45,201 bases of DNA from an uncultured Clostridium sp. (GCF_934754925.1 NZ_CAKVJA010000020.1:1-45201); one strand, 5' to 3'. Shown: positions 15,754 through 25,234, counted from the stretch's first letter. Translations and numbers: made by a program. Notes: a model not told the origin generated them from the letters alone.

Positions 15754-17118
15754 TCACCTTGCTATTTTATCTAATGTTTCACCTTTTTTTAAATCTTCTA
15801 ATATATATTCATATTCTTTTTCTGTTAACTTATATCTTCTTAATGAAACTATACTAAATATAGCAATTATTCCAGGAACCATAGAATACATGATGTGAAT
15901 TCCATTTAGTGTTATAGCTGATTGTGCCATATTTGCCTCATACCCTACCAATGCTAAAACGTATCCACATAAAGCCCCTGATAAAGCACTTGCTAACTTA
16001 GTTTTAAATATATTTGATGAGAAAATTATCCCTTCGGATCTCTTTCCTGTCTTCCATTGTCCATACTCAACACAATCTGCAACCATTGATGCCAATGATA
16101 TATTTGCAGCACCTTCTGCAAGTCCCATAATAGTATTTATAACTAATAGTATTGGTAAATTTGAATATTTTAATATAAATATAGATAAGAATCCAAGTGC
16201 ATTAACTCCTATTCCTGCTAAAGCTGTAGCTCTTTTACCAATTCTCTTCGTTATTACTGGAGTACATAATCCGCCTAACATACCTGACATCATGCTTATA
16301 CCAGTTACAACTGGTATAAATACTTCTGCATTGAAGTTATATTTTATATAATATATTGAAAACCCATTTCTTAATCCATATGTTATTTCTAACATTAACA
16401 TTGATATTAGTACAATTCTTAAGGGCTTATTAGTTTTAAATAATTCTTTTAATTGCTTTAATCCTTGTTTCTCAGGTTTTCTATCTATATTTATCTCCTT
16501 GACACCCCATACTGTAATCCAAGTACATATAGCTGCTGTTATGGAATAAATCACTGCTACCGTTGTCCAATTTCCAAACTTAGCTACTAAAGGTAAAGTA
16601 AACATTGAAACTACTAAACTTCCACCAAAGGCAATTGTTCTTGCTGATGTAATTATCTTAGTTCTTCCTTGTGATGATTGAGTAATATTAGCTGATAAAG
16701 ACCAATATGGTGTATCCATAGCTGTAAAACAAATTCCCCATAAAATATAGGACACATATACCCATATAATCTTCCCTGTATCACTTAAATTAGGCGATGA
16801 AAAACACATAATAGTTGCTATTCCCATAAATATAGGAACAAATAAAAGATATGGCCTACTTTTACCCATCTTTGTCTTAGTATTATCAACTATCATTCCC
16901 ATAATAGGATCTGTTATTGCATCAATTATTCTTGCTACTAAAAATAATGTTCCCACAGCCACTGCGCTTATCCCAAAACTATCTGTTAAATATACAATTA
17001 AGTATGTACCTATCATTGCGCATATAATGTTATTTCCTAAACTCCCCATTCCAAATGAAATTAATGTTTTCATTGAAACATCATTTTGTTCTACTGACTT
17101 TTTTCTTGATACTTCCAT
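15754..17118 (-). CDS. GPH-family sugar:cation symporter (MelB-like)
   Basis: This 454-residue, 12-helix carrier belongs to the glycoside-pentoside-hexuronide family: ARIIDAITDPIMGMIVDNTK (42-61) carries the cation-site aspartates of the MelB signature and TKMGKSRPYLLF follows. The C-terminal part repeats the pattern (DCVEYGQWKTGKRSEG). It imports a sugar or glycoside with H+, Na+ or Li+. It lies directly downstream of the alpha-galactosidase pseudogene, pointing to melibiose or another alpha-galactoside. Its own promoter region (-10 TATAAT at 17191-17186) has an AraC box and a cre-like site. The gene is intact although the hydrolase is broken. Confidence 0.85.
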   Translation of the reverse strand: MEVSRKKSVEQNDVSMKTLISFGMGSLGNNIICAMIGTYLIVYLTDSFGISAVAVGTLFLVARIIDAITDPIMGMIVDNTKTKMGKSRPYLLFVPIFMGIATIMCFSSPNLSDTGKIIWVYVSYILWGICFTAMDTPYWSLSANITQSSQGRTKIITSARTIAFGGSLVVSMFTLPLVAKFGNWTTVAVIYSITAAICTWITVWGVKEINIDRKPEKQGLKQLKELFKTNKPLRIVLISMLMLEITYGLRNGFSIYYIKYNFNAEVFIPVVTGISMMSGMLGGLCTPVITKRIGKRATALAGIGVNALGFLSIFILKYSNLPILLVINTIMGLAEGAANISLASMVADCVEYGQWKTGKRSEGIIFSSNIFKTKLASALSGALCGYVLALVGYEANMAQSAITLNGIHIMYSMVPGIIAIFSIVSLRRYKLTEKEYEYILEDLKKGETLDKIAR

Positions 17119-17185
17119 AATTTATTCCCCTTTTACTACTACATATTATTCTCTAAATATTCTTTTTCTCTAGTTCACACTTACT

Positions 17186-17252
17186 ATTATAACGATTTCA
17201 TCTTTTTTGAAAACGTATCTATGTCTTATAAATATGGTTAAATGTTGTTTTA
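17186..17252 (-). promoter_or_regulatory. symporter promoter region: -10, cre-like site, AraC box B
   Basis: Minus-strand -10 TATAAT is at 17191-17186. A cre-like TGAAAACGTATCTA (17208-17221, plus strand, core perfect) overlaps the -35 region. AraC box B, ATGGTTAAATGTTGTTTTA, is at 17234-17252, 116 bases before the start codon. The distance from box to -10 (42 bases) is nearly the same as in the alpha-galactosidase promoter (43). Confidence 0.5.
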
Positions 17253-17264
17253 TTTTTCCTTATA

Positions 17265-19177
17265 TTAATTATTAACTTTTTTTAAGGTCCATACCTTAGC
17301 TTGAAAATCTCCTATAATCTCACCAATTTCTAAACCTATATACATAAGCTCATCTCCACCAAATACTTCTCCAGTTTCAACTACCTCATATAATGCTTCT
17401 TTATCTAGTGCTTTAATCTTTAATCTCTTTGGAAGAACATTTGGTTCACAATATTTTTTCACATAACTTACTACAGCACTCATTCCATCCTTATCTAAAT
17501 TCATCCAAGCAGATTCATTACTATCAAATACACTTATCAATCTATATAAATCTCCAAATTGAACTGTATGTCTAATCTTCTTATAGAATTCAACTTGTGA
17601 CTTTACTTCCTTCTTCTCTTCATCTGACATTTTAGTTACATCTAATTCATATCCAAAGCTTCCTGCCATAGCTACAACTCCCCTAGTATGAAGTGGCGTA
17701 ATTCTATGCACTTGATGATTAGGAACTGCTGAAACGTGACTCCCCATTGAACTAGTTGGGTATACTAAAGATGTTCCTTCTTGAATTTTTAGTCTTTCTA
17801 TAGCATCTGTATCATCACTCGTCCAAGTTTGAGGCATATAATATAACATTCCTCCATCAAATCTTCCACCACCACCTGAGCAACTTTCAAATAAAATATT
17901 AGGAAAAGATGTTGTAATAGTCTCTAATATCCTATATAACCCTAACATATATCTATGAGCAACTTCCTTTTGCTTTTTAGCTGGCCATGCTGCAGAACCT
18001 ATTTCAGTCATATTTCTATTCATATCCCATTTAACATAAGATATTGGTGCTGACTTTAATATATCTGTAAGCATTTCTATTACGGCATCGCAAACTTCAT
18101 CTCTAGATAGATCTAATATTAATTGTCTCCTAGCCTCAGATCTCAATCTTCCATCGATATGAATGCACCAATCTGGATGTTCTTTATATAATATACTATT
18201 GGGAGATATCATTTCTGGCTCAAACCATAAACCAAATTGCATTCCCATTTCATTTATACTTGTTGCTAATGAATTTAAACCACCTTGTATCTTTTCTTCA
18301 TTTACAAACCAATCACCTAAAGAACAATCATCATTATCTCTTTTTCCAAACCATCCATCATCTAAAACAAATAATTCTATTCCAAGTTCACTTGAATCTT
18401 TAGCTATCTCTTTAATTTTTTCGCTATTAAAATCAAAATAAGTAGCTTCCCAGTTATTTATCAATATAGGTCTATCTTTATCTCTATAAATTCCTCTACA
18501 TAATCTTTCTCTATATAAATCATGATAAATATGAGACATTCCTGTTAATCCATTAGTCTAACTATATGTCTTTCCCTTGCCCAAGAACCAGATAATTGAA
18601 TTAAATCAAAATCACTATGTCTAAAGTCAACACTTGTACTTAATATTCTTAATATATCAACCTCTTCATTACTATCATTTATAACCTTACAACTTCTAGT
18701 AATAGCATCATAGTTTTCAAAAACAGTATAAGTTAAAATAACTCTTAAATTCGCTAATTTATCTTTTAAAGTAATTTCAATAGTTTCTGCTTCATCTTCA
18801 TTTTCAACATATGTTGCTGGTAATCCCTTTAAATTCCTTTTACCTTTATAAATTTCATGACTTTCATATCGGAAATCTGTAACTGTAGTTCCATTAGATA
18901 ATTTTATTTGTATAGCTGGTGAACGCAAATCTGGATTTCCATAGCTTGGATATTCTTGCGTTAATGCTTCCATATGTAAGCACTCTATATTATCTAAATC
19001 AGCTAAAAAACTACCGCATTGCCTTTTCTTTATTAAATAATCAATTTTATTAGACTTAATTTTTCTTCCCTAATATAAATTAATTAAATGTCCTGTTTCT
19101 ATTATTTTAAATATATAACTTGTATTTTTTGATTTAATATGAACTAAGCTATTGTCTTCATTAAAAATTATTCCCAT
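17265..19177 (-). pseudogene. alpha-galactosidase (GH36), disrupted
   Basis: The gene starts at ATG 19177 behind TTAGGAGGATAAC. It reads MGIIFNEDNSLVHIK... until an in-frame TAG (19072-19070) where relatives have Trp (LYWGKK). The same frame then continues through LTQEYPSYGNPDLRSPA to RERHIVR. There about 90 codons are missing and the frame shifts. The rest (LTGMSHIYHDLYRERL onward) is intact and holds the catalytic domain with nucleophile KWDMNR, ESCSGGGGRFDGG and acid/base TSDDTD. A full GH36 enzyme is about 730 residues; this locus could encode about 637. One nonsense change plus one deletion with frameshift make it non-functional, although its promoter boxes remain. It would have released galactose from raffinose or melibiose. 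Confidence 0.9.
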
Positions 19178-19206
19178 GTTATCCTCCTAATAAAATCATA
19201 TCATCC

Positions 19207-19300
19207 TAATAACGTTTTCAGATTATATTTAAATTATACGTTCTTCCCTTTATTCTGACTATGATTTTTTGTTATACATTCATGTCTAAATGTTGTTTTC
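19207..19300 (-). promoter_or_regulatory. alpha-galactosidase promoter: cre site, -10/-35, AraC box C
   Basis: The minus strand shows -35 TAGTCA (19261-19256), a 17-bp spacer and -10 TATAAT (19238-19233). AraC box C, ATGTCTAAATGTTGTTTTC on the plus strand (19282-19300), lies about 20 bases upstream of the poor -35, as expected for an activator. The cre site TGAAAACGTTATTA (minus strand, 19220-19207) matches 13 of 14 consensus positions and lies downstream of the -10, where CcpA would block elongation. Confidence 0.6.
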
Positions 19301-19322
19301 ATCTTGATTAAATGAAACAATT

Positions 19323-19370
19323 AAAACAAAATATAGCTAATCACAAAAGTGATCAGCTATATTTTGTTTT
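19323..19370 (-). terminator. terminator of the aminotransferase
   Basis: AAAACAAAATATAGCT pairs perfectly with AGCTATATTTTGTTTT. A second inner stem (GATCACTTTTGTGATT region) extends it. It lies 63 bases past the aminotransferase stop, with a T-rich tail on the minus strand. Confidence 0.8.
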
Positions 19371-19432
19371 TCAATTATTTAATTTATAGAATGCATACGA
19401 TGCTCTCTTTTTTATTATAAAACTATATATAA

Positions 19433-20608
19433 TTACTTATTATTCACTTCTTCATCTAAAAATCTTTCAATTCTCTTAAGTGCTTCAATTATGTTTTCCA
19501 TAGAAGATGCATAGCATGCTCTAATAAACCCTTCACCACATTCACCAAAAGCATTTCCCGGTACTACTAGTACCTTTTCTTTTAGTAGAAGTTTTTCACA
19601 GAATTCATCTGATGTCATTCCTGTAGATTTAATACATGGGAATACATAGAAAGCTCCAAGAGGTTCAAAACAATCTAATCCAAGTTTTCTAAATCCATCA
19701 ACAAGCACTCTTCTTCTTCTATTATATTCCTTAACCATCTTAGTAACACTTTCATCACCATTCCTTAATGCTTCAATAGCTGCAAATTGTGCTGTTGTTG
19801 GTGAACACATTATTGCATATTGATGAATCTTTTTCATAGCATCTAAAAGTATTGGATGTCCACATATATAACCTAATCTCCATCCTGTCATGGCATAAGA
19901 TTTTGAAAATCCATTTATAACAAGAGTCTTTTCCTTAATCTCAGGGAAGCTTGCTATAGATACATGTGGCTTATCATAAGATAATTCTGCATAAATTTCA
20001 TCTGAAATAACAATTATATCCTTGTCCTTTAATACTTCAACAAGTGGAGCTAACTCTTCTCTTGTCATTATTGCTCCTGTTGGATTATTAGGGAATGGTA
20101 TTATAACTACTTTTGTTTTTTCAGTAATTGCTTCTTCTAATTCCTGTGCTGTTAACTTAAAATCATTTTCTGCCTTAAGATTTATAACCTTTGAAGTTGC
20201 TCCTGTAAATGCTGTACATCCTTTATATGCAACAAAGCTTGGTTCTGGAATAATAACTTCATCCCCTGGTCCAACTAATGCTCTAAGTGCAATATCTATA
20301 CCTTCACTACCACCAACGGTAACTAGAATCTCATCCTTTGGATTATACTTTAAATCAAATTTTCTATATAAATACTTAGCTATTTCTTCTCTAAGCTCTA
20401 TAAATCCTGCATTAGAAGAATAGTGAGTATCTCCTTGTTCTAAGGAATATATCCCAGCCTCTCTGACATTCCAAGGAGTAACAAAGTCCGGCTCTCCTAC
20501 TCCTAAAGATATTACTCCTTCCATCTCATTTACTATATCAAAATATTTTCTTATACCTGAAGGAGGCATTTCTCTAACTTCTTTTCTTATCATATTTTCT
20601 AGTATCAT
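19433..20608 (-). CDS. class I/II aminotransferase (aspartate/aromatic type, PatA-like)
   Basis: The 391-residue product is a PLP-dependent fold-type I aminotransferase of the I-gamma group. Visible are GVGEPDFVTPWNV (37-49) for substrate binding, FPNNPTGA near 171, SDEIYAELSY near 202, and the Schiff-base lysine in NGFSKSYAMTGWRLGYICGH near residue 235. It exchanges amino groups between an amino acid and a 2-oxo acid in the cytoplasm. Its ATG overlaps the stop of the Lrp-type gene (ATGA), so the two are translationally coupled and both lie behind the T-box. The preferred amino acid could be read from the T-box specifier, which I could not assign with certainty. Confidence 0.87.
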   Translation of the reverse strand: MILENMIRKEVREMPPSGIRKYFDIVNEMEGVISLGVGEPDFVTPWNVREAGIYSLEQGDTHYSSNAGFIELREEIAKYLYRKFDLKYNPKDEILVTVGGSEGIDIALRALVGPGDEVIIPEPSFVAYKGCTAFTGATSKVINLKAENDFKLTAQELEEAITEKTKVVIIPFPNNPTGAIMTREELAPLVEVLKDKDIIVISDEIYAELSYDKPHVSIASFPEIKEKTLVINGFSKSYAMTGWRLGYICGHPILLDAMKKIHQYAIMCSPTTAQFAAIEALRNGDESVTKMVKEYNRRRRVLVDGFRKLGLDCFEPLGAFYVFPCIKSTGMTSDEFCEKLLLKEKVLVVPGNAFGECGEGFIRACYASSMENIIEALKRIERFLDEEVNNK

Positions 20609-21087
20609 ATAAATATTACCTCCCTATTTGAAACTTTCTTCTCTTTAAATATAGTTCCATGATCTTTATACTTCTTTAATACAAAATGTGTTGCTGTTCC
20701 AATTACATTATCTTGTACTGCTAACTTTTCTGATACAAACATAGCAACTTCCTTCATTGTTTTTCCTTCAACTATAACAGTAAGATCAAAACCTCCTGAA
20801 GACATTAAATAACATGCTTTAACTTGATCAAAATTATATATTCTTTCTGCTACTTTATCAAAACCTTCTCCTCTTTGAGGTGTTATTTTAACTTCAATAA
20901 GTGCAGTAACTGTTTCTTTGCCTGTATTTTCCCAATTTATAAGAGTAGTATATCCAGCTATTATACTTTTTTCTTCATATTCTCTAATAGCTTCTCTAAC
21001 TTCCTCTACAGTCTTTCCAGCCATTACGGCTATTTGCTCATCACTATATCTACTGTTCTCTTCTAAAATTTCTAAAATTTCTTCCAT
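20605..21087 (-). CDS. Lrp/AsnC-family regulator
   Basis: The 160-residue product has an N-terminal AsnC-type helix-turn-helix (YSDEQIAVMAGKTVEEVREA, about 14-33) and a C-terminal RAM ligand-binding domain (ACYLMSSGGFDLTVIVEG, 90-107). These proteins form octamers that sense amino acids. Here the gene is the first of a two-gene operon with an aminotransferase, behind a tRNA-sensing T-box. Thus one amino-acid signal controls the regulator and the regulator may feed back on the operon. A strong AAGGAGGG site precedes the ATG. A T-box in front of an Lrp gene is worth noting. Confidence 0.87.
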   Translation of the reverse strand: MEEILEILEENSRYSDEQIAVMAGKTVEEVREAIREYEEKSIIAGYTTLINWENTGKETVTALIEVKITPQRGEGFDKVAERIYNFDQVKACYLMSSGGFDLTVIVEGKTMKEVAMFVSEKLAVQDNVIGTATHFVLKKYKDHGTIFKEKKVSNREVIFI

Positions 21088-21106
21088 AACTAGCCCTCCT
21101 TATAAT

Positions 21107-21420
21107 AAAAAAAGCCTCATCCCTCTATAAAAAAGGGACGAAGCTATAAAATTCCGCGGTACCACCCTCATAAGTAAATTTCTTTACTCACTCAGTAAGA
21201 ATACTTATAGATAAACTCTTTATTTAATAAATAGAGTTATAAGTTAGTATTCTACTCCTTATAACGTTAGGATATACGTCTTTACCTACATTAAGAATAC
21301 TTCTTAGTTCTCAGTAAGCGATTCAAAGGCTGCTTCATAAAAGAATTATTACTAAGTTACACCTACCCTTAGCTCTCTAAAAAATAATTGCTTAAATTAC
21401 TCTTCCTTATCATAATCTTT
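21107..21420 (-). ncRNA. T-box riboswitch leader
   Basis: Read on the minus strand, the 310-base leader has a stem I with AGAGAG (21378-21373) and an adjacent GGTAGGTG, then a long stem region, and the diagnostic T-box core AGGGTGGTACCGCG (21168-21155). A competing terminator follows (AGCTTCGTCCCT with AGGGATGAGGCT, then seven T) just before the Lrp ribosome site. Uncharged tRNA pairing with GGTACC-region bases would stabilise the antiterminator and switch on the lrp-aminotransferase operon. The specifier lies near 21325-21312 (GAATCGCTTACTGA); frames AAT (Asn) or ATC (Ile) are both possible, so I do not name the tRNA. Confidence 0.93.
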
Positions 21421-21459
21421 AATTTTATTTTATTAAAAATAAGATGCTTTCTTTATAAT

Positions 21460-21488
21460 ATTATCCATTATAACTATTTTTAAGTCAA
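21460..21488 (-). promoter_or_regulatory. promoter of the T-box operon
   Basis: -35 TTGACT (21488-21483), 17-bp spacer, -10 GATAAT (21465-21460) on the minus strand, about 40 bases before the T-box stem I. The rest of the gap to the hexosaminidase gene holds nothing recognisable. Confidence 0.65.
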
Positions 21489-21588
21489 TAAAAAAATAAC
21501 CATATTTTAATACTGTAACCATAAATTAATACCTCTTAAAATTTAATATCTTTTAAAAACTCACATGTAACTTTGACCTATTCTTCTT

Positions 21589-23196
21589 TTATTCTACTTC
21601 TGTCCATTTATAATAATTTACACCCTCATTTGTTAATCTTTCTGATTGTGCTGCCAATCTTAGCTTATATTCATCCCAATTTCTATTTTCCTTAGATGTC
21701 CAGCCTATTTCAGCATACCCTGGTAATCTTGGATATATCATATAATCCATTTGATCTTGTGTTGATATTGTTTCCGTCCATAATGGTGCTTCTAGCCCTA
21801 AAATTAAATTCTTTGGTGCATAGTCAGTTGGATCCCATTTATATGCTACATCAACAGGAATATAACCAGCCCAATTGAGACCATAAGGTGTGTCTTCATT
21901 ATATTTCATATCTAAATAAGTTTTACTTGCAATTGATACAAGTATTTTCATATTTTTTTTCACAGCTTCTTCATTTGAATCTTGCCAATTTTGAAGTATT
22001 ACACTTGAATCTATTTCCGGAGAAGTATCTATTGGATCCCAACCTATTGGTGTCTTTCCATACTTTTCTGCAATTTTAGCTACTCTTCCTACAAAATAAT
22101 CATAATCTTCTTTTTTAGTATTAAGTGCTTCATCTCCACCAATTTGAAGATATTTAGATGGTGATATTTGTGAAACCTCCTTAAATACATCATCTATAAA
22201 TTCATAAGTCTTTTCACTATGGGTCATAAAGGAACTAAAACCAACTTTTGTTCCTGTATATAAAGCTGCTCTTTTACCATCTGGATTTAAAAATCCATAA
22301 GAAGCTAATGCTGCATTTGTATGTCCAGGCATATCAAATTCTGGAACTATTTCTACATATCTTTGCATTGCAAACTTTACTATATCTTTAAACTGTTCTT
22401 GGGTATAATATCCACCTGGTCCTCCACCAACTTCAGTACTTCCACCTATAAGTGTTAAGTCCGGATATTTCTTTATTTCAAGACGCCAGCCTTGATCATC
22501 ACTTAAATGTAAATGAACTTTATTTATCTTATATTGTGCCGCTAAGTCTATTTGTCTTTTAATTTCATCAACAGTAAAAAAATGCCTTGCAACATCTATC
22601 ATTAATCCTCTATAACTATACTCTGGTTTATCTTTAATTATTGATGCAGGTATATTCCATTCTATATTTTCAATAACCTTACTACTATCAATTTCTGGTG
22701 GCAACAATTGTCTTAATGTCTGAACTCCTCTTGATATTCCTTCTGGTTTATAAGCTGTGATTTTAACAATTTTTGAAGTCGTATTCATTTCATATCCTTC
22801 ATTGCCTAATTCTTCATTTGAATTAACTGTTGTTAAATAAATACTTCCATCAACAGGATTATCACCTACAATAATTTGCAAATCAAATCCTGTTGATGCA
22901 TTTAATTTTTCTCTTATAAACTCTGCAACCCATTTAATATGCTCAGTTTCTTCATCATTTTTTCCTTTTATATAAATTGCACTGTTTTTTGTTAAAATAA
23001 ACTTTCCTTCTTTACCTTGGTAACTCATTGGTTTTGGAATAATACTAATTTTTAACCCACCCCCTTCATCATTAAAAACATCTTTTACATCATAACTATC
23101 TATCATATATATTTTAAAACATATCACAGATATAGTTACTATTCCCATTATTATTAATAGAAGTATTGTTTTATTCCATTTAAATATATTTTTCAT
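21589..23196 (-). CDS. beta-N-acetylhexosaminidase (GH20), membrane-anchored or secreted
   Basis: The 535-residue protein opens with a membrane segment (ILLLIIMGIVTISVICFKIY, 11-30) without a lipobox, so it is secreted or held by an N-terminal anchor. Residues about 50-185 form the GH20b domain (IIPKPMSYQGKEGKFIL). The catalytic barrel follows: YRGLMIDVARHF (195-206), VHLHLSDDQGWRLEI (227-241), and the catalytic pair D355-E356 in QIGGDEA. It removes terminal GlcNAc/GalNAc from chitin-like, mucin or glycoprotein glycans outside the cell. It appears to be a single transcription unit; AAGGA lies upstream of the ATG. No obvious terminator follows its stop. Confidence 0.87.
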   Translation of the reverse strand: MKNIFKWNKTILLLIIMGIVTISVICFKIYMIDSYDVKDVFNDEGGGLKISIIPKPMSYQGKEGKFILTKNSAIYIKGKNDEETEHIKWVAEFIREKLNASTGFDLQIIVGDNPVDGSIYLTTVNSNEELGNEGYEMNTTSKIVKITAYKPEGISRGVQTLRQLLPPEIDSSKVIENIEWNIPASIIKDKPEYSYRGLMIDVARHFFTVDEIKRQIDLAAQYKINKVHLHLSDDQGWRLEIKKYPDLTLIGGSTEVGGGPGGYYTQEQFKDIVKFAMQRYVEIVPEFDMPGHTNAALASYGFLNPDGKRAALYTGTKVGFSSFMTHSEKTYEFIDDVFKEVSQISPSKYLQIGGDEALNTKKEDYDYFVGRVAKIAEKYGKTPIGWDPIDTSPEIDSSVILQNWQDSNEEAVKKNMKILVSIASKTYLDMKYNEDTPYGLNWAGYIPVDVAYKWDPTDYAPKNLILGLEAPLWTETISTQDQMDYMIYPRLPGYAEIGWTSKENRNWDEYKLRLAAQSERLTNEGVNYYKWTEVE

Positions 23197-23310
23197 ATGT
23201 ACACGTCCTTAAAATTTATATTTTTAACAGTTAAATTTATTAGGTTTTACAATTTTTATTATTTGTCTTTATTCTTATATTAATACAATGGTATTTACAT
23301 ATTTTATATA

Positions 23311-23356
23311 AAAAAACTACTAATATTGACTATATAGTCAATATTAGTAGTTTTTA
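23311..23356 (-). terminator. terminator of fliB
   Basis: AAAAAACTACTAATATTGAC pairs with GTCAATATTAGTAGTTTTT around TATATA, a stem of about 20 bp ending three bases before the fliB stop codon. Confidence 0.8.
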
Positions 23357-23358
23357 AC

Positions 23359-24603
23359 TTATAAAAGAGTCTTTGCAAACTCCATATTATCAAATTCTTT
23401 TCTCTTAATATAATGTAATGAATCTATTAAATAACTTTTATGATGCTCTATTGTTTTTGAAAATACTTGTATAAAATCAACTATCCTTTCATAGCTCTCA
23501 TCTTTACTATTTAAATATAATCCAACTAAATAAAATCTTATAAAACTAACTCTTATTATAAGCATCATATAACTATCAAAGAATGACATAACTTCATTAA
23601 AAGGGAACAAATTATTATAAATAAAATTAACTAAATAATTTTCTAAAATATAATTATATTTATCAAAATATTTTGCGTTATACTCTTCAAAAGCTTTTAT
23701 ATAAAACTCTGATTTTCCTTGTAGATTTTCTTTCTCACCAAAATTATATCCATCTAACATTTTATTTGTATATTCCTTAAATCTAAGACTTTCAACATCT
23801 TTATCTACTCTTAATATCTTAAGTATCTTTCTAAATAAATCTATTTGTATCATATAATTCATGTTACTATTACCCAATAATAAATTAAGATCATCTTCTG
23901 AATACAACTTAGCAACTAAAGCAATATCATAACCGTCTATAAATTTAATTATATTATTATTGTTTTGAATTTCTTCCTCAATCTGCTCTATAAAACAACC
24001 TAATGAATATACTCTCTCACTTATACTGAACCTTCTATCCTGAATAATTTTTATACAAAAATCTCTTATTTCCTTAAAATATTTTAAAGGTGTATTTTTC
24101 ACTTCTTTTAAATTTGTATTTATTTGTGCAGATATTATATGTTTGCCTAGTTCTTCTTCTTTATTAACAAATTTTATTCCTTCTTCTTTTAATAAAATAA
24201 GCCTTGCTGCTTCCGGACATGCCACATCTAAAGACATCTCATAAGTTTCATCTATTTTATTAGTTACTCTTGGAAAGCATGTACAAACATTTGAAAGATA
24301 ATCTTCACCTAAGTTTGAATGAATAACACAATAATTTTCTTCATCTAAGAAAGGGCATCTTTTATCTTTTTTTAATTTAACTATTCCATAGTCAACTTCA
24401 TCACTACTACATCTTTCATTATTTTGAACATTTTTTTGAAACATTCTCTTCATTTCTGGATCTTGAACTTTAAAGTATCTTTTAAATGTTACCTTATCTA
24501 TATCTATATTCCATCCAATACAGCAACTATCTTCACACTTTCCACCTATACATTTAAATTCTTCAAAATATACTGGATATCTTTTATTAATTTTTTTAGC
24601 CAT
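23359..24603 (-). CDS. fliB: FliB-family lysine-N-methylase
   Basis: The 414-residue protein carries the cysteine pattern of FliB/YkgJ proteins: C18, C23, C27-C28 (FKCIGGKCEDSCCIGW), then RCPFL, YCVIH, CTCFPR and CPEAAR by about residue 125. In Salmonella FliB methylates lysines of flagellin, with the cysteines binding a metal cluster. No flagellar genes are in the window, so here the target may be flagellin encoded elsewhere or another surface protein. The C-terminal two-thirds is helical and poorly conserved. A GGAAG site precedes the ATG. It may share a transcript with the Nudix gene 50 bases upstream. Confidence 0.8.
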   Translation of the reverse strand: MAKKINKRYPVYFEEFKCIGGKCEDSCCIGWNIDIDKVTFKRYFKVQDPEMKRMFQKNVQNNERCSSDEVDYGIVKLKKDKRCPFLDEENYCVIHSNLGEDYLSNVCTCFPRVTNKIDETYEMSLDVACPEAARLILLKEEGIKFVNKEEELGKHIISAQINTNLKEVKNTPLKYFKEIRDFCIKIIQDRRFSISERVYSLGCFIEQIEEEIQNNNNIIKFIDGYDIALVAKLYSEDDLNLLLGNSNMNYMIQIDLFRKILKILRVDKDVESLRFKEYTNKMLDGYNFGEKENLQGKSEFYIKAFEEYNAKYFDKYNYILENYLVNFIYNNLFPFNEVMSFFDSYMMLIIRVSFIRFYLVGLYLNSKDESYERIVDFIQVFSKTIEHHKSYLIDSLHYIKRKEFDNMEFAKTLL

Positions 24604-24654
24604 TGTTTACTTCCTTTGATTATACTGATATTTAAATTTAATTATATCATATTA

Positions 24655-25134
24655 TCATATATATTCATCTCTATAAACTTCATAAGGTCTTGATGAATAT
24701 ACTCTATAAACTACCTGTCCATTAAAATCCAACATATCCTTTGCTCTTTCTTTTATCCATGGTTCTTTTATCATATCTAAAGCTACACTTTTATTAAACC
24801 ATCCAACCTCAATACTTTCTTCACTACCTCTTAATTCTCCTCCAACTTTTACTGCCAAGAAATCAAATATCACCTTAGTAGGTACAAATGTTTCATTATC
24901 CCAACCCATATATGACTTTGTGTTAGAATAAACTCCAGCAAGCTTCTTAACATTAATTTTTATTCCTGATTCTTCAAACACCTCCCTAGTTACTCCTTCA
25001 ATTAAATCCTCACCATTTTCAATTTGTCCACCTGGAAACTCCCATCCTCTATGTGGATTCTTAACTAATAAAACTTGATCCTTTTCATTAGTAACTAATG
25101 CGCCGGCAGCTACTATATGTGTTGGAAATACCAT
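24655..25134 (-). CDS. Nudix hydrolase
   Basis: The 159-residue protein contains a complete Nudix box from G35/G36 to about residue 58 (GGQIENGEDLIEGVTREVFE, then ESGI), including the REVFEE metal-binding helix. Nudix enzymes cleave nucleoside diphosphates linked to another moiety, for example oxidised nucleotides or ADP-ribose; the exact substrate is not readable here. Start and ribosome site (GGGAGGAATAGGTT) are clear. It lies upstream of fliB on the same strand. Confidence 0.85.
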   Translation of the reverse strand: MVFPTHIVAAGALVTNEKDQVLLVKNPHRGWEFPGGQIENGEDLIEGVTREVFEESGIKINVKKLAGVYSNTKSYMGWDNETFVPTKVIFDFLAVKVGGELRGSEESIEVGWFNKSVALDMIKEPWIKERAKDMLDFNGQVVYRVYSSRPYEVYRDEYI

Positions 25135-25234
25135 AACCTATTCCTCCCTTTAATTTATAATTAAATTCTATATTTATTCGTCTATACTTATATTAATTTT
25201 ACCACTTATTCACATTTATTGTATGTACTTTTTA

